The notes under the pieces: generated by a model
The model's database searches: none
The model's input: the letters and a program-made list of their open reading frames with translations, nothing else
What the model was told of the DNA's origin: nothing
Program-made: the position numbers and the translations under genes
Source of the DNA: Hyphomicrobiales bacterium
Lineage (GTDB): Bacteria > Pseudomonadota > Alphaproteobacteria > Rhizobiales > Rhizobiaceae
Reading direction: 5' to 3'
NCBI GenBank assembly: GCA_003963455.1
Contig: RXJA01000243.1
Coordinates: 1-60,533, forward strand
Length of the DNA: 60,533 nucleotides
Shown here: positions 9,290 through 18,253 of the stretch, in pieces
Layout of the letters: each line of letters opens with the position of its first letter
How positions within the stretch are numbered: the first letter of the stretch is position 1

Positions 9290-9796
9290 TTTCGGAGCAG
9301 GGGAAAAGGTGTTGCCAAGCAATTGAATGATTAAACAAAAATCTGCGCTTTGCCGATCGGACGCGCGATCCGAATTTGCCGACAGCGTGTAGCCGGACAT
9401 TGTAGCAAGCGTCATACCGGCGTCCGTGGTGCGGGACACTCTCACAGTCACCCCAAGGTAAACCGATGACGGTCCTCCTCGCTGGAGCGGACGAGTATCA
9501 CGTTACGACCCTGTTTGAGGGCGATAGCCGAGAGTCGATCTTGGGAAACGCTAAGTTTCAGTGCCGGCGTGCGAACAGCACGATACGCTCGCCGAAAATT
9601 TCTTGATATGCATCAAGGAATCGACGGCGCCTCATTGGTACCAAGCAAGGTGGAACGAGAGCCATGCAAGACCGGTGATTGAAGGGCCGCGCGAGCGTAA
9701 ATTCGATCCATGTTGAATAGGGCTCTTGATTGGAAGTCGCTCGCAAACCGAGTGCGATGCGCGGCTGTAGTGCCGCAAGAAGAGAGAAGTCGGCAG
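9290..9796. other. Intergenic region with one regulatory box
   Basis: About 500 bp without a convincing gene. It contains the FNR-type box at 9603-9616. An in-frame ATG at 9710 would extend the next gene into it. Confidence 0.45.
9603..9616. promoter_or_regulatory. FNR/FixK-type box
   Basis: TTGATATGCATCAA is a perfect palindrome on both half-sites. It lies 100 bp before the in-frame ATG at 9710 and 187 bp before ATG 9797. Confidence 0.65.
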
Positions 9797-10024
9797 ATGA
9801 TGGGGAATTGGATCGATACGGCCGGATACGGCGTCGGCCATTGGGTTATCTTTGCCTTGATGATCACGGTACTGCTCTACCCGATCGGCAGGATTCTCAG
9901 CCGTGTTGGCTTGTCGCCGCTCTGGGCGATTCTTGCGGTTATTCCGGTTGTGAACCTGATTGGGCTTTGGGTACTTGCATTTGCCGATTGGCCGGGACGG
10001 GGAGACGCGGCGGACAGGCAATAA
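9797..10024 (+). CDS. Small two-helix membrane protein
   Basis: A 75-residue protein starting MMGNWIDTAGYGVGHWVIFA. Two hydrophobic helices (WVIFALMITVLLYPIGRIL and PLWAILAVIPVVNLIGLWVL) are separated by a short GLS turn, and the tail is polar and charged. The pattern resembles small inner-membrane proteins common in rhizobia that have no known role. ATG 9797 is preferred because it has a purine-rich AGAGAAG upstream; ATG 9710 would add 29 residues that look unstructured. It is isolated between two FNR-type boxes and is one of several tiny membrane proteins in this island. Confidence 0.65.
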   Translation: MMGNWIDTAGYGVGHWVIFALMITVLLYPIGRILSRVGLSPLWAILAVIPVVNLIGLWVLAFADWPGRGDAADRQ

Positions 10025-10465
10025 CAGACGCCGCGTTGTGCTCCTTCATTGGGAAGTTGCGACGGCCTTCTCATCATCGACGCCGACAACAATGCTCCTC
10101 TGCTCTGCGCCAACATGAACCATAGCGAGGAAGATTCGCGACAGCGACGTGATCCTTCGAGACTGTTGTGCATCGGCTGAGGCTGGACCCGTGCGCCAGC
10201 GCCGTGACGAGTTCGCCATCTGCTTGATGCGCTTCTTTCACCGTAGCTCGTAAATCAGTCTCATGCCAAATGCGCGGTCGACACACCGGCAGGCCGACCT
10301 GGACGGGCACAAGAGCCTCCGTGCTTCGTCCGGTGGTCGCTGCCGGTCGAAAATTCCTGGCAAATTACCGGTCGCTTTCAGCAAGCAGAGTTTCTTGATC
10401 AAGATCAAAGCGCCCAGTGCCAGAATCCGATGGTATTGATTGAGAGGATTTGAAGTTGGACGGCC
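10025..10465. other. Intergenic region with one regulatory box
   Basis: About 440 bp with no supported gene. It holds the FNR-type box at 10394-10407. ORFs on the minus strand here show no family features. Confidence 0.45.
10394..10407. promoter_or_regulatory. FNR/FixK-type box
   Basis: TTGATCAAGATCAA, a perfect TTGAT-N4-ATCAA palindrome, is centred 65.5 bp before the ATG at 10466. This repeats the spacing seen at 734 and 3409. Confidence 0.75.
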
Positions 10466-10882
10466 ATGGCCAGAATGCCAGCAAAAGTGTGTGCAGTTGC
10501 GGCGCAGCCAAATTGGGCAGCGGTGTGGCATATGTTTCTGCTGGTGCTGCTCCTGGTGAGTCTGCTGTCGTCGGTGGTTCACGCCAGGGCCGAAGGGCCA
10601 GCAGCCGTTCCCAATAACCTTGTCGCGGCTGACGGAGGCTTCACCGGCCGTGCGTCGGCGGGCTGGTACGGTTCAACAAGCGGCGCACCTCAGAGCCACA
10701 GCCTTCCCTCGGTCCCATGCATCGGCGGCGGCTGCTGTGGAGCAGTTTGCCACACGCCAGCGGGATTGGCCGCGACTCCGGTACTGCCCGCGCCAGCTAG
10801 GGCCATTCATTATTTGGCCTTTGTGGCGCCAGCAGCTCGCGAGTCGGGTTCGCCTGGGATGTTCCGACCTCCGATCGCTTAA
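10466..10882 (+). CDS. Small exported Cys-rich protein (family member 1)
   Basis: The 138-residue product has a hydrophobic segment (FLLVLLLVSLLSSVVHARA) typical of a signal peptide or anchor. A short cysteine cluster CIGGGCCGAVC follows near residue 85, and the C-terminus is rich in Pro and Ala, ending MFRPPIA. No database family is recognised. Two other ORFs in the window, at 16545 and 45280, share the same layout: a signal segment, a Gly-Cys cluster in the middle and a C-terminal PP-I-A-like ending. The perfect FNR-type box at the standard distance argues that it is a real, oxygen-controlled gene. A metal- or redox-related periplasmic role is only a guess. Confidence 0.6.
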   Translation: MARMPAKVCAVAAQPNWAAVWHMFLLVLLLVSLLSSVVHARAEGPAAVPNNLVAADGGFTGRASAGWYGSTSGAPQSHSLPSVPCIGGGCCGAVCHTPAGLAATPVLPAPARAIHYLAFVAPAARESGSPGMFRPPIA

Positions 10883-11059
10883 GACCATTAGTCCGCCATT
10901 TTGCCCGGCAGCGTCGTCGCGTTTACGCTAACGGCTACCGCTGGGATCAAGCGGGTCTGTCGACGAATGTTGTCGACATCCTCAAAAATCCAGATCGACA
11001 GCTCGAGTCCGTATTGTGGAGCCACTACTCCTGACGAACGGCAGTAGCATGAGGCAAAA

Positions 11060-12481
11060 ATGAACCAGATCGTCCTTAACGAACGCGTGGCCTCTTCCGG
11101 TCAGCGCCACCATGATCCGGCCGCCGAGGATCACCTACACGAGCATCACTGTTCGGCCGGAGGCCAGCGGAGCTCCTCCACCTTGATGCCGATCGGGGGC
11201 ACCGCCGTAGGCGTCTATCGACCGAAAGCAAGCCAGTCCCCGAAACAAGGTGCTGGAGCCCGCGCAAGCACGTTCTTGCTGCGGAGCCTGCTTCGCCGGG
11301 TCATCCGCAAAGGCACGTTGACCTTGATGACACCCGACGGCTGCGCCTGCGACATCGGTCATGGCGAACCCTCGGTCACAATCCGGATCACTGATCACGC
11401 CACGGTGCGGCGGCTGTTTCTCAATCCCGACCTGGCGCTGGGTGAAGCCTATATGGACGGCACACTCGTGATCGAAGGTGGAGGAGTCCAAGACCTGCTC
11501 GATCTCTGCCTAGCTAATCTTGGCTGGGGCACTGGACACTGGGTGCAGCGTGCCCAAGCCCTTGGAAGGCGCTTGGGGCGACGCCTCGCGCAGCACAACC
11601 CAGTTTCGATCTCACGTGCAAACGTGGCTCATCACTACGATCTTTCGGACTTGCTGTATGAGCTGTTCCTCGACGCCGACCGCCAATACTCCTGCGCCTA
11701 CTACCTGTCGCCCGACGATACGCTGGAGCAGGCCCAGGATCAGAAGAAGCGGCATATTGCAGCCAAGCTTCTGCTGCGGGCCGGCCAGCGCGTTCTCGAC
11801 ATCGGCTCGGGATGGGGCGGACTGGCCCTTCACCTTGCGCGCAACGCCGATGTCGACGTCACCGGGGTGACGCTGTCCACGGAGCAGCATGGCTACGCCA
11901 ACCGACGCGCCCATGACGTCGGTTTGAATGATCGCGTCAGATTCCTGCTCAAGGACTATCGACACGAGAACGGGCACTACGAACGCATTGTATCCGTCGG
12001 CATGTTCGAACACGTCGGTGTTGGGCACTACGGCGAATACTTCGAAAAGATAAAAGACCTGCTTGCGGACGACGGCGTCGCGTTGATCCACACGATCGGC
12101 AGTGCCGCTGGGCCGGGAGCGGCCAACCCCTGGATTCGCAAATATATCTTCCCCGGCGGATACACGCCGGCGCTCTCCGAGATCGTGCCAGCCATCGAGC
12201 GCGCTGGACTTCAAATCACCGACATCGAGGTCCTGCGGCTGCACTACGCCGAGACGCTGAAAGACTGGCGCAAGCGGTTCATGGCCAACCGTGACCGCAT
12301 CGCTGCAATCTACGACGACCGGTTCTGCCGGATGTGGGAGTTCTACCTGGCTGGTTGCGAGGCCGCATTCCGCCATTCGGGGCTCGTCGTCTTTCAGATC
12401 CAGCTGAGCAAGCGCGTCGACACCGTGCCGCTTACCCGCGACTACATCGCCGCGTGGGAGCGCGCGCAAAGCCCGGTTTGA
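11060..12481 (+). CDS. cfa: Cyclopropane-fatty-acyl-phospholipid synthase
   Basis: It methylates the double bond of membrane phospholipid acyl chains using S-adenosylmethionine. The 473-aa protein has an N-terminal lipid-binding half with PDLALGEAYMDG, then ANVAHHYDLSDLLYELFLD, SCAYY, the SAM-binding VLDIGSGWGGLALHLA (about residue 245), GVTLSTEQ, and VSVGMFEHVG, all CFA-synthase hallmarks. The first 70 residues are poorly conserved and His-rich (HHDPAAEDHLHEHH). ATG 11060 has a GAGGCAAAA ribosome site. It heads a run of closely spaced genes ending with FtsH, suggesting a membrane-stress operon. Confidence 0.93.
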   Translation: MNQIVLNERVASSGQRHHDPAAEDHLHEHHCSAGGQRSSSTLMPIGGTAVGVYRPKASQSPKQGAGARASTFLLRSLLRRVIRKGTLTLMTPDGCACDIGHGEPSVTIRITDHATVRRLFLNPDLALGEAYMDGTLVIEGGGVQDLLDLCLANLGWGTGHWVQRAQALGRRLGRRLAQHNPVSISRANVAHHYDLSDLLYELFLDADRQYSCAYYLSPDDTLEQAQDQKKRHIAAKLLLRAGQRVLDIGSGWGGLALHLARNADVDVTGVTLSTEQHGYANRRAHDVGLNDRVRFLLKDYRHENGHYERIVSVGMFEHVGVGHYGEYFEKIKDLLADDGVALIHTIGSAAGPGAANPWIRKYIFPGGYTPALSEIVPAIERAGLQITDIEVLRLHYAETLKDWRKRFMANRDRIAAIYDDRFCRMWEFYLAGCEAAFRHSGLVVFQIQLSKRVDTVPLTRDYIAAWERAQSPV

Positions 12482-12541
12482 AGGGCCGGATTTTATGGGA
12501 ACCGCACCTCCCAATGAGCGGCGGAAATTATGGAGACAAAA

Positions 12542-12784
12542 ATGACGAGAAAGACAGTCACCAACCAAAGCGTAACCCCATCCGGCGGATGTGGCTGCGG
12601 GCACGCCGCAGATCACTCGCACGAACATGAAGCGCACGCCGGACATGGCTGCTGCGATGACGCAGCTAGTCACGCCAATCCCACGCGCCAGCACGAGAGA
12701 GGTTGTTGCGGCGGGTCGCATGTATCGCAAACGGGCCAAAACGCCGATGGCGTATCCGCTCCTGACAAAGGGGTTCACCCATGA
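12542..12784 (+). CDS. Cys/His-rich metal-binding-like peptide
   Basis: An 80-residue peptide with GGCGCGHAADHSHEHEAHAG and GCCDDA, GCCGGSH clusters: seven Cys and about a dozen His in a hydrophilic chain without a signal peptide. Such composition suggests binding of Zn, Cu or Ni in the cytoplasm, but no defined fold is recognised. ATG 12542 is favoured by the GGAG nine bases upstream; ATG 12530 is in frame. Its stop overlaps the start of the DUF2933 gene by 4 bp, so the two are translationally coupled. Confidence 0.65.
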   Translation: MTRKTVTNQSVTPSGGCGCGHAADHSHEHEAHAGHGCCDDAASHANPTRQHERGCCGGSHVSQTGQNADGVSAPDKGVHP

Positions 12785-13080
12785 GCAATCACAGTCATTT
12801 CCCGGTCGATCATGAAGTTGACCCTCAACCCAACCACGAGGGAGAGCCGAAACCGACCGGCTTCTGGAGCTCGAGGACGGGCCTGGTGACGATCGCCTTC
12901 CTCGCGATCGGCGCCTTTTTCCTGGTTTCGGAGCACCGGGCACACGTCGTTCCCTGGCTTCCCTGGCTCATCCTCCTGGCCTGCCCTTTGCTGCACTTCG
13001 GGCACGGCGGGCATGGCGGGCATGGCGACGCCGAGAACAACCAGTCCGACAATCGACCGAATTCGCCGCATCAGCACTGA
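12781..13080 (+). CDS. DUF2933-family small membrane protein
   Basis: A 99-residue protein with a His-rich N-terminus (MSNHSHFPVDHEVD), one or two hydrophobic segments (LVTIAFLAIGAFFLV and HVVPWLPWLILLACPLLHF) and a Gly-His tail (GHGGHGGHGD). The pattern EHRAH...PWLILLACPLLH matches DUF2933. The function of the family is unknown. It is often found beside metal or stress genes, as here. It overlaps the upstream gene by 4 bp and is followed 26 bp later by the methyltransferase. Confidence 0.75.
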   Translation: MSNHSHFPVDHEVDPQPNHEGEPKPTGFWSSRTGLVTIAFLAIGAFFLVSEHRAHVVPWLPWLILLACPLLHFGHGGHGGHGDAENNQSDNRPNSPHQH

Positions 13081-13106
13081 GGCAGCAGTCCGTCTGGAGA
13101 ACCATC

Positions 13107-13781
13107 ATGAACGACACCATTCCCGCCTATGGACTATGGTCGCTGGTCATCATCAACTCAGCGATTTTCATCTTCTTCGCCTTTAGCTTCTTCAAGCCGC
13201 AGACGAAACGCGACTGGCGCTCGTTCGGCGCGTTCAGCGCCTTTCTGGTCGCGCTGTTCACCGAGATGTATGGCTTCCCGCTGACCATCTATCTTCTCTC
13301 GGGGTGGCTTCAGAGCCGCTACCCCGGCGTCGACTGGTTTTCGCATGACGGCGGGCATCTTCTGGAAGAGATGTTCGGCTGGCGAACGAACCCGCATTTC
13401 GGGCCGTTCCATATCCTTAGCTTCGTCTTCATCGGCGGCGGCTTCGTCCTGATCTCGGCTGGCTGGAAGGTACTCTACGAGGCGCAGCGCCGCCGGACGC
13501 TTGCCAAGACGGGGGTCTATTCCTACGTCCGGCATCCGCAGTACGACGGCTTTATCCTGGTGATGTTCGGCTTCCTGCTGCAATGGCCGACCTTGCTCAC
13601 ACTGGCGATGTTCCCAATTCTGGTGTTCATGTACGTGCGCCTGGCCCGGATCGAGGAGCGCGAAACGCGGGCTGAATTCGGAGGCGAGTATGAGCGCTAT
13701 ATGCGTGAAGTACCGGGCTTCGTCCCGCGCCTTCGTGATCTCACCGCCGGCTCCAACCGCGGCCAGGCCGGCCAGCGCTGA
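13107..13781 (+). CDS. ICMT/PEMT-like membrane methyltransferase
   Basis: A 224-residue membrane protein with about five helices. The C-terminal half carries TGVYSYVRHPQYDGFILVM and EERETRAEFGGEYERYMREVPGF, which match the isoprenylcysteine carboxyl methyltransferase/phospholipid methyltransferase fold (RHPxY and E-x-x-L/T motifs binding S-adenosylmethionine). The segment LFTEMYGFPLTIYLLSGWL is also found almost unchanged in the second copy at 52397. The real substrate is unknown; membrane lipid or protein methylation is possible. It sits 13 bp upstream of ftsH and downstream of DUF2933 in one operon. Confidence 0.8.
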   Translation: MNDTIPAYGLWSLVIINSAIFIFFAFSFFKPQTKRDWRSFGAFSAFLVALFTEMYGFPLTIYLLSGWLQSRYPGVDWFSHDGGHLLEEMFGWRTNPHFGPFHILSFVFIGGGFVLISAGWKVLYEAQRRRTLAKTGVYSYVRHPQYDGFILVMFGFLLQWPTLLTLAMFPILVFMYVRLARIEERETRAEFGGEYERYMREVPGFVPRLRDLTAGSNRGQAGQR

Positions 13782-13793
13782 TCGGAGGAGACC

Positions 13794-15677
13794 ATGGAGA
13801 TCAAGCGCGAGCACCAGATCAATTTCTGGTACATCATCATCGCCTTTGTGGCCGTGTTGTTGATCCAGGACTTCCTGTTCCAGCCGACGCATATCAAGGC
13901 GATTCCCTACAGCGAGTTCCAGCAGCTCGCCGATCAGGGCAAGGTCAGCGATCTCGTGATCGGGCCCGACCAGATCACCGGCACCTACAAAGCGCCGGTC
14001 GACAAGGCCGTTCCGCACTTTGTCACAAACCGCGTCGATCCCGGACTCGCGCAGACGCTGGCTAAAGGCAATCTGACGTTCTCCGGGAGTGGCGCTCCGG
14101 GTCTTCTTCAGACCGTTCTGGGCTGGCTGATACCCACCCTCGGCTTTGTGCTGCTCTGGATGTTTCTCATCCGGCCGATGGCCGGAGGACAGGGAATGGG
14201 CGGCATGATGTCGATCGGCAAGAGCAAGGCCAAGATCTTTGTCGAGAAGGACGTCAACACCAGTTTCGCCGACGCCGCGGGAGTCGATGAAGCGAAAGAG
14301 GAACTCAAGGAGGTCGTCTCGTTTCTCAAGGACCCAAAAAGCTACGGCAGGCTGGGTGCGCATGTGCCGAAGGGCGTGCTGCTCGTTGGTCCGCCAGGCA
14401 CCGGTAAGACGCTGCTTGCCCGTGCTGTCGCAGGGCAGGCCGGTGTTGCTTTCTTCTCGATCTCCGGCTCGGAGTTTGTCGAGATGTTCGTTGGCGTGGG
14501 TGCCGCTCGCGTGCGTGACCTCTTCCAGCAGGCGCGTCAGCACGCACCGGCCATCATCTTCATCGACGAGCTCGATGCACTTGGGCGCGCTCGCGGCAGC
14601 TCTCTCCTAGGCGGAGGCGGGCATGACGAAAAGGAGCAGACCCTCAATCAGCTCCTGACCGAGATGGACGGCTTCGACACGAGTGTTGGCATTGTCCTCC
14701 TGGCCGCGACCAACAGGCCGGAAATTCTCGACCCGGCGCTGCTCCGTGCCGGCCGCTTCGACAGGCAAGTGCTTGTCGACCGGCCGGACAAAAAGGGACG
14801 CGCCGACATCCTCTTGGTGCATTTGCGAAAGATCAAGCTTGCCTCGGGCGTTCCGGTCGAGGACATCGCCGCGCTTACTCCGGGCTTTACAGGCGCCGAT
14901 CTCGCAAACCTCGTCAACGAGGCCGCTCTTCTGGCCACGCGGCGTGGTGCCGAGAGCGTAACCCTTGAAGATTTCACTCAAGCGATTGAGCGCATCGTCG
15001 CCGGTCTTGAGAAGCGCAATCGGCTGCTCAACCCCCGCGAGCGAGAGATTGTGGCCCATCACGAGATGGGCCACGCGCTGGTAGCGATGGCTTTGCCCGG
15101 CGTCGATCCTGTCCAGAAAGTCTCGATCATCCCGCGCGGCATCGCTGCGCTCGGTTATACGCTCCAGAGACCGCTCGAGGACCGCTTTTTGATGGATCGA
15201 TCTGAACTTCTAAACCGCATGACCGTGCTGCTGGGCGGCCGGGCGGCAGAGAGCCTGGTCTTCGACGAGGTGTCGACCGGTGCCGCCGACGATCTCGGCA
15301 AAGCCACTGAGATAGCCCGAAGCATGGTGGTTCGCTTCGGTATGGATGAGGCGCTAGGCCAGGTCGCCTACGAGTCCGAGGCCGCGCCGCTTCTGGGAGG
15401 CCCCGACGGAGCCGATTGGCGCCCGCGCCGCTACGGCGAAGAGACGGCAGCAGCCATCGATGCTGCTGTGCGCGGGCTGATCGACAGCGCCTTTCAAAAG
15501 GCGATCGCTGTCTTGACGAACAATCGCGCGCTGCTCAGCCAAGCGGCAAAGGACTTGCTCGCGAAGGAGACGTTCTCGGCCGCGGAATTGGCTTTGGTCG
15601 CCGGGAAGCTCACGCGAACTGACATACCCAAGAAGAAGGTCGGCCCGGGTCTTGCCGCCATGAGTTCGATCTCATGA
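13794..15677 (+). CDS. ftsH: FtsH-family ATP-dependent zinc metalloprotease
   Basis: A membrane-bound AAA+ protease that removes damaged membrane and regulatory proteins. Its 627 aa show an N-terminal helix, a periplasmic domain, a second helix near residue 115, Walker A GPPGTGKT (about residue 199), Walker [12 protein letters not shown], the SRH region [20 protein letters not shown], and the zinc site HEMGH (about residue 423; HEAGH is the common form). The divergent zinc site and the operon position after stress genes suggest an accessory copy rather than the housekeeping one. Accessory FtsH copies beside Hsp20 genes are known from transmissible stress-tolerance loci of enterobacteria; the resemblance here is only partial. 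Confidence 0.93.
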   Translation: MEIKREHQINFWYIIIAFVAVLLIQDFLFQPTHIKAIPYSEFQQLADQGKVSDLVIGPDQITGTYKAPVDKAVPHFVTNRVDPGLAQTLAKGNLTFSGSGAPGLLQTVLGWLIPTLGFVLLWMFLIRPMAGGQGMGGMMSIGKSKAKIFVEKDVNTSFADAAGVDEAKEELKEVVSFLKDPKSYGRLGAHVPKGVLLVGPPGTGKTLLARAVAGQAGVAFFSISGSEFVEMFVGVGAARVRDLFQQARQHAPAIIFIDELDALGRARGSSLLGGGGHDEKEQTLNQLLTEMDGFDTSVGIVLLAATNRPEILDPALLRAGRFDRQVLVDRPDKKGRADILLVHLRKIKLASGVPVEDIAALTPGFTGADLANLVNEAALLATRRGAESVTLEDFTQAIERIVAGLEKRNRLLNPREREIVAHHEMGHALVAMALPGVDPVQKVSIIPRGIAALGYTLQRPLEDRFLMDRSELLNRMTVLLGGRAAESLVFDEVSTGAADDLGKATEIARSMVVRFGMDEALGQVAYESEAAPLLGGPDGADWRPRRYGEETAAAIDAAVRGLIDSAFQKAIAVLTNNRALLSQAAKDLLAKETFSAAELALVAGKLTRTDIPKKKVGPGLAAMSSIS

Positions 15678-15748
15678 TGAAGCACTTGGATAGATACTGG
15701 ATCTGGGTGGGCGCCGCTAACTCGCGGCCACTTCCATTCGACTCCTTC

Positions 15749-15768
15749 GGGCCACAAGCTGGTGGCCC
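15749..15768. terminator. Weak hairpin after ftsH
   Basis: A 7-bp stem, GGGCCAC with GTGGCCC, and a 6-base loop lie 72 bp after the ftsH stop, with no T run. It may end the operon inefficiently. Confidence 0.3.
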
Positions 15769-15820
15769 AAGCGGCGCTGGCTCCGCCCACGACAACATTG
15801 CTTGAGCATGGAGAACGACA

Positions 15821-16372
15821 ATGTTTTACTCGAGGCAAAACACAATCGCGACAGTATCGCCTGACCGGATTTGGGGAGCACAGGCGGCAGCAGCGAGGCC
15901 CGAATTGTGGCGAGGCCTCTTCGTGGCTCTGGCGACTGCGCTGTGGCTGGCAGCCTTTTGGTTTACCCCGGCTTCTGCCGAGGAAAATGAAAACTACAAA
16001 GTGGCGCAGGGGTTAGGCGTCTATCTGGGAGTCTTGCCGGCGGCAATTGCGCGTGGTCATCTTGGTAGCCACCCGGAGGCTACCATGCATGGCGGCCCCC
16101 CACGCGGTGCGCATGAATATCACATCATCATTGCGGTCTTCGAAGCAGCGACGGGCGCGCGTATCGGGAACGCCAAGGTGATCGCGACGGTGTCGGGACT
16201 GGGACATGTTGGACAAAACAGCCTGGAACTTGAGCCGATGGCGATCGCCGGGACCGTGACCTATGGTGGCTTCGTCGACCTGCCCGGTAGTGACCGCTAT
16301 GATATCGCGGTCGACATCAGTGTTCCGGGACGCCCCGCGCCCGCGCGAGTCAGCTTCACGTACCAACATTAG
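15821..16372 (+). CDS. Exported protein of unknown function
   Basis: A 183-residue protein. A hydrophobic segment (LFVALATALWLAAFWFTPASAEE) looks like an export signal with an ASA-E cleavage site near residue 54. The mature part begins NENYKVAQGLGVYLGVLPAA and contains paired beta-strand-like stretches (HEYHIIIAVFEAATGARI, VTYGGFVDLPGSDRYDIAV, ARVSFTYQH), resembling an Ig-like or YtkA-like periplasmic domain. Three His residues and a Met lie in GHLGSHPEATMHGG, a possible metal site. ATG 15821 has GGAG eight bases upstream. No function is known. A strong hairpin follows the stop. Confidence 0.65.
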   Translation: MFYSRQNTIATVSPDRIWGAQAAAARPELWRGLFVALATALWLAAFWFTPASAEENENYKVAQGLGVYLGVLPAAIARGHLGSHPEATMHGGPPRGAHEYHIIIAVFEAATGARIGNAKVIATVSGLGHVGQNSLELEPMAIAGTVTYGGFVDLPGSDRYDIAVDISVPGRPAPARVSFTYQH

Positions 16373-16382
16373 GTCCTTGCAG

Positions 16383-16410
16383 GGCAGGCGCTGACGTAGC
16401 AGCGCCTGCC
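16383..16410. terminator. Hairpin terminator
   Basis: A perfect 11-bp stem (GGCAGGCGCTG with CAGCGCCTGCC) and 6-base loop start 10 bp after the stop at 16372. No strong T run follows. Confidence 0.6.
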
Positions 16411-16544
16411 ACCCGAATTCTGCGCCAACGTTGTTCTGCAGCAAAGAAGCCGCTCTCGTTAGAGACCATTGTCCAGTCTGAAGCTTGAGACCGACAACGC
16501 GTCAACAAGGGTCGGCCTCGATGGCATGTCGGTAACCGAAAGTC

Positions 16545-16940
16545 ATGATCCTGCGATCGTCCGAAAAATGGAAAGCAAGAATTGCAGAAAGGCGCTGGGT
16601 CATCGCCGTCTTGGCGGCATTGCTCGCCCTGACGAGCGCGCTCCAAATTGGGCTGATCAAGAACGGGCCTACGCATAGCGCGCAACGGTATATGGTTCTC
16701 GACCAGGCAAGCATGGGCTCGTTAGGACAGGATGTCCCGAGAGGCCATCCGGCGAGACAGCATGACTATGGCCAAGTTGCCGGTTGCACCGCCGGAGGCT
16801 GTGGCTTGTGCGGTGTGGTGCCAATGGCATCTCCCACGCCACAGAAAGTTGCAGGCCGGACGGCGCGGGCTGCGCCCACCGGCTCTTTGATTTCGCTCGC
16901 TATTCTACCGCCCCTGCCACCTCCCATTCTCCGCGCATAG
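16545..16940 (+). CDS. Small exported Cys-rich protein (family member 2)
   Basis: The 131-residue product has a hydrophobic segment near residues 18-38 (RWVIAVLAALLALTSALQIG), then a cysteine cluster GCTAGGCGLCGVV near residue 80 and a Pro-rich tail ending LPPPILRA. The layout parallels the ORFs at 10466 and 45280. It lacks an FNR-type box of its own, but the YVTN gene starts 62 bp downstream, so the two may be co-transcribed. The family has no recognised name; a periplasmic metal or redox role is a guess. Confidence 0.5.
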   Translation: MILRSSEKWKARIAERRWVIAVLAALLALTSALQIGLIKNGPTHSAQRYMVLDQASMGSLGQDVPRGHPARQHDYGQVAGCTAGGCGLCGVVPMASPTPQKVAGRTARAAPTGSLISLAILPPLPPPILRA

Positions 16941-17002
16941 GACTTCGTCATCACTGCTCCCTTCGGGGAACTTCTCGAAAAACCTAAACGTGGAGAATTA
17001 CT

Positions 17003-18118
17003 ATGTCACTGATCACCATGGCGTCGCGCGCGGCGCCGGTATTTTCGCGCGCATTCATGGGGCTCGCGATTGCGGCTGCAGCCAGCGTGGGTCTGTCCCA
17101 AACTTTCGCTGCGGAACCGAATCTCGGCCCGGGTTCAGTCTTTACCGCTAACGAAGAAGGCGGAAGCCTCAGTCGCATCGATCTCAAGTCAGGCAAGGTG
17201 CAGTCGGTTACCTTGCCGCTGATGCCGCACAACGTCGACGTCAGCGCCCAGGCGGGGTTCGTCTTTGTCGTCGGCGCCGGCCAGGCGAGCGAGATGTCCA
17301 TGTCTGGCCAAGCCACAGATTCCAAGATGAAGATGGCCATGGCCGGGAGCACATCGGAACCGGGTGGGCGTTTGGCAGTCCTAAGATTGGACGCCCTCGA
17401 TGAGGGGCCGATCGCGGTGATCGACGTCGGTCACCATCCGGCCCATGTCATTCCTGATCAGGATGGCAGACGGGTCTTCGTAACCGATTCGGAATCGGAC
17501 ACGGTTTCTGTGGTCGATCTGTCTACCCTTAAGGTGACGAAAACAATTCCAACTGGCCGCTATCCCCATGGGCTGCGGCTCAGCCCTGACGGGAAGGAAC
17601 TTTTCGTCGCTAACGTCGAGGATGGATCGGTTTCCGTCATCGACGTAGCGAGCCTTGCAGAGTCGGCTCGCATCCCGGTCGGCAAGGCGCCGGTTCAGGT
17701 CGGCTTCACGCCGGACGGAACACGCGTCTATGTTTCCCTTCGGGACGAAAACCAGGTCGCGGTGATCGATCGCGTCGCCCGGCAAGTGGTGGCAAAGGTC
17801 GCCGTCGGCCGTAACCCGATCCAGGTCTATGCGACGCCGGATGGACAGTTCGTCTACGTCGCCGATCAAGGAAGCGATACCGATCCCGACAATAGGGTCT
17901 CGATCATCGACGTGGCCGGAAACAAAGTCGTGAAGACGCTCGGCGTCGGCGCCGGCGCCCACGGCGTTTCTATCGCCAAGGATGGACGGTTCGCCTATAT
18001 CACGAACATCAAGGACAACAGCGTCTCGGTGATCGACACTGCCGCCCAGGCTGTCGTCCGGACCATTCCTGTCGGCAAGGGCCCGAACGGAATTGCTGTC
18101 CTCTCCGGCAATTCGTGA
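17003..18118 (+). CDS. Exported YVTN-type beta-propeller protein
   Basis: A 371-residue protein with an export signal ending FAAEP. Repeated blade units follow, such as VFVTDSESDTVSVVDLSTLKV, LFVANVEDGSVSVIDVASL, VYVSLRDENQVAVIDRV and AYITNIKDNSVSVIDTA, about six or seven blades. Members of this family are periplasmic scaffolds or binding proteins often found beside cytochrome or metal genes. A Met-rich insert (MSMSGQATDSKMKMAMAGS, about residues 95-115) between blades could bind copper. ATG 17003 has a good GGAGAA. A strong terminator follows. Confidence 0.85.
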   Translation: MSLITMASRAAPVFSRAFMGLAIAAAASVGLSQTFAAEPNLGPGSVFTANEEGGSLSRIDLKSGKVQSVTLPLMPHNVDVSAQAGFVFVVGAGQASEMSMSGQATDSKMKMAMAGSTSEPGGRLAVLRLDALDEGPIAVIDVGHHPAHVIPDQDGRRVFVTDSESDTVSVVDLSTLKVTKTIPTGRYPHGLRLSPDGKELFVANVEDGSVSVIDVASLAESARIPVGKAPVQVGFTPDGTRVYVSLRDENQVAVIDRVARQVVAKVAVGRNPIQVYATPDGQFVYVADQGSDTDPDNRVSIIDVAGNKVVKTLGVGAGAHGVSIAKDGRFAYITNIKDNSVSVIDTAAQAVVRTIPVGKGPNGIAVLSGNS

Positions 18119-18134
18119 TCACACTCTGCTGACA

Positions 18135-18173
18135 GTAGGCGGCGCGGTGCTTCTGCATAGCCGCGCCGCCTAC
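18135..18173. terminator. Hairpin terminator after the propeller gene
   Basis: A 13-bp stem built on TAGGCGGCGCGG and CCGCGCCGCCTA, with a loop of about 13 bases, begins 17 bp after the stop at 18118. Confidence 0.65.
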
Positions 18174-18253
18174 AGGTCCGTCGGACAGTTCGACTCGCAT
18201 GTCTGGCCCTTTGCGGTAAGCTGACAAAATCTCATGCGTTTCGGACGGCTTTG

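Noticed and set aside
11612..12943. 443-aa minus-strand ORF
   Set aside because: Antisense to cfa; composition dominated by Arg, Gly and Val with no domain.
13158..14543. 461-aa minus-strand ORF
   Set aside because: Shadow of the methyltransferase and ftsH genes.
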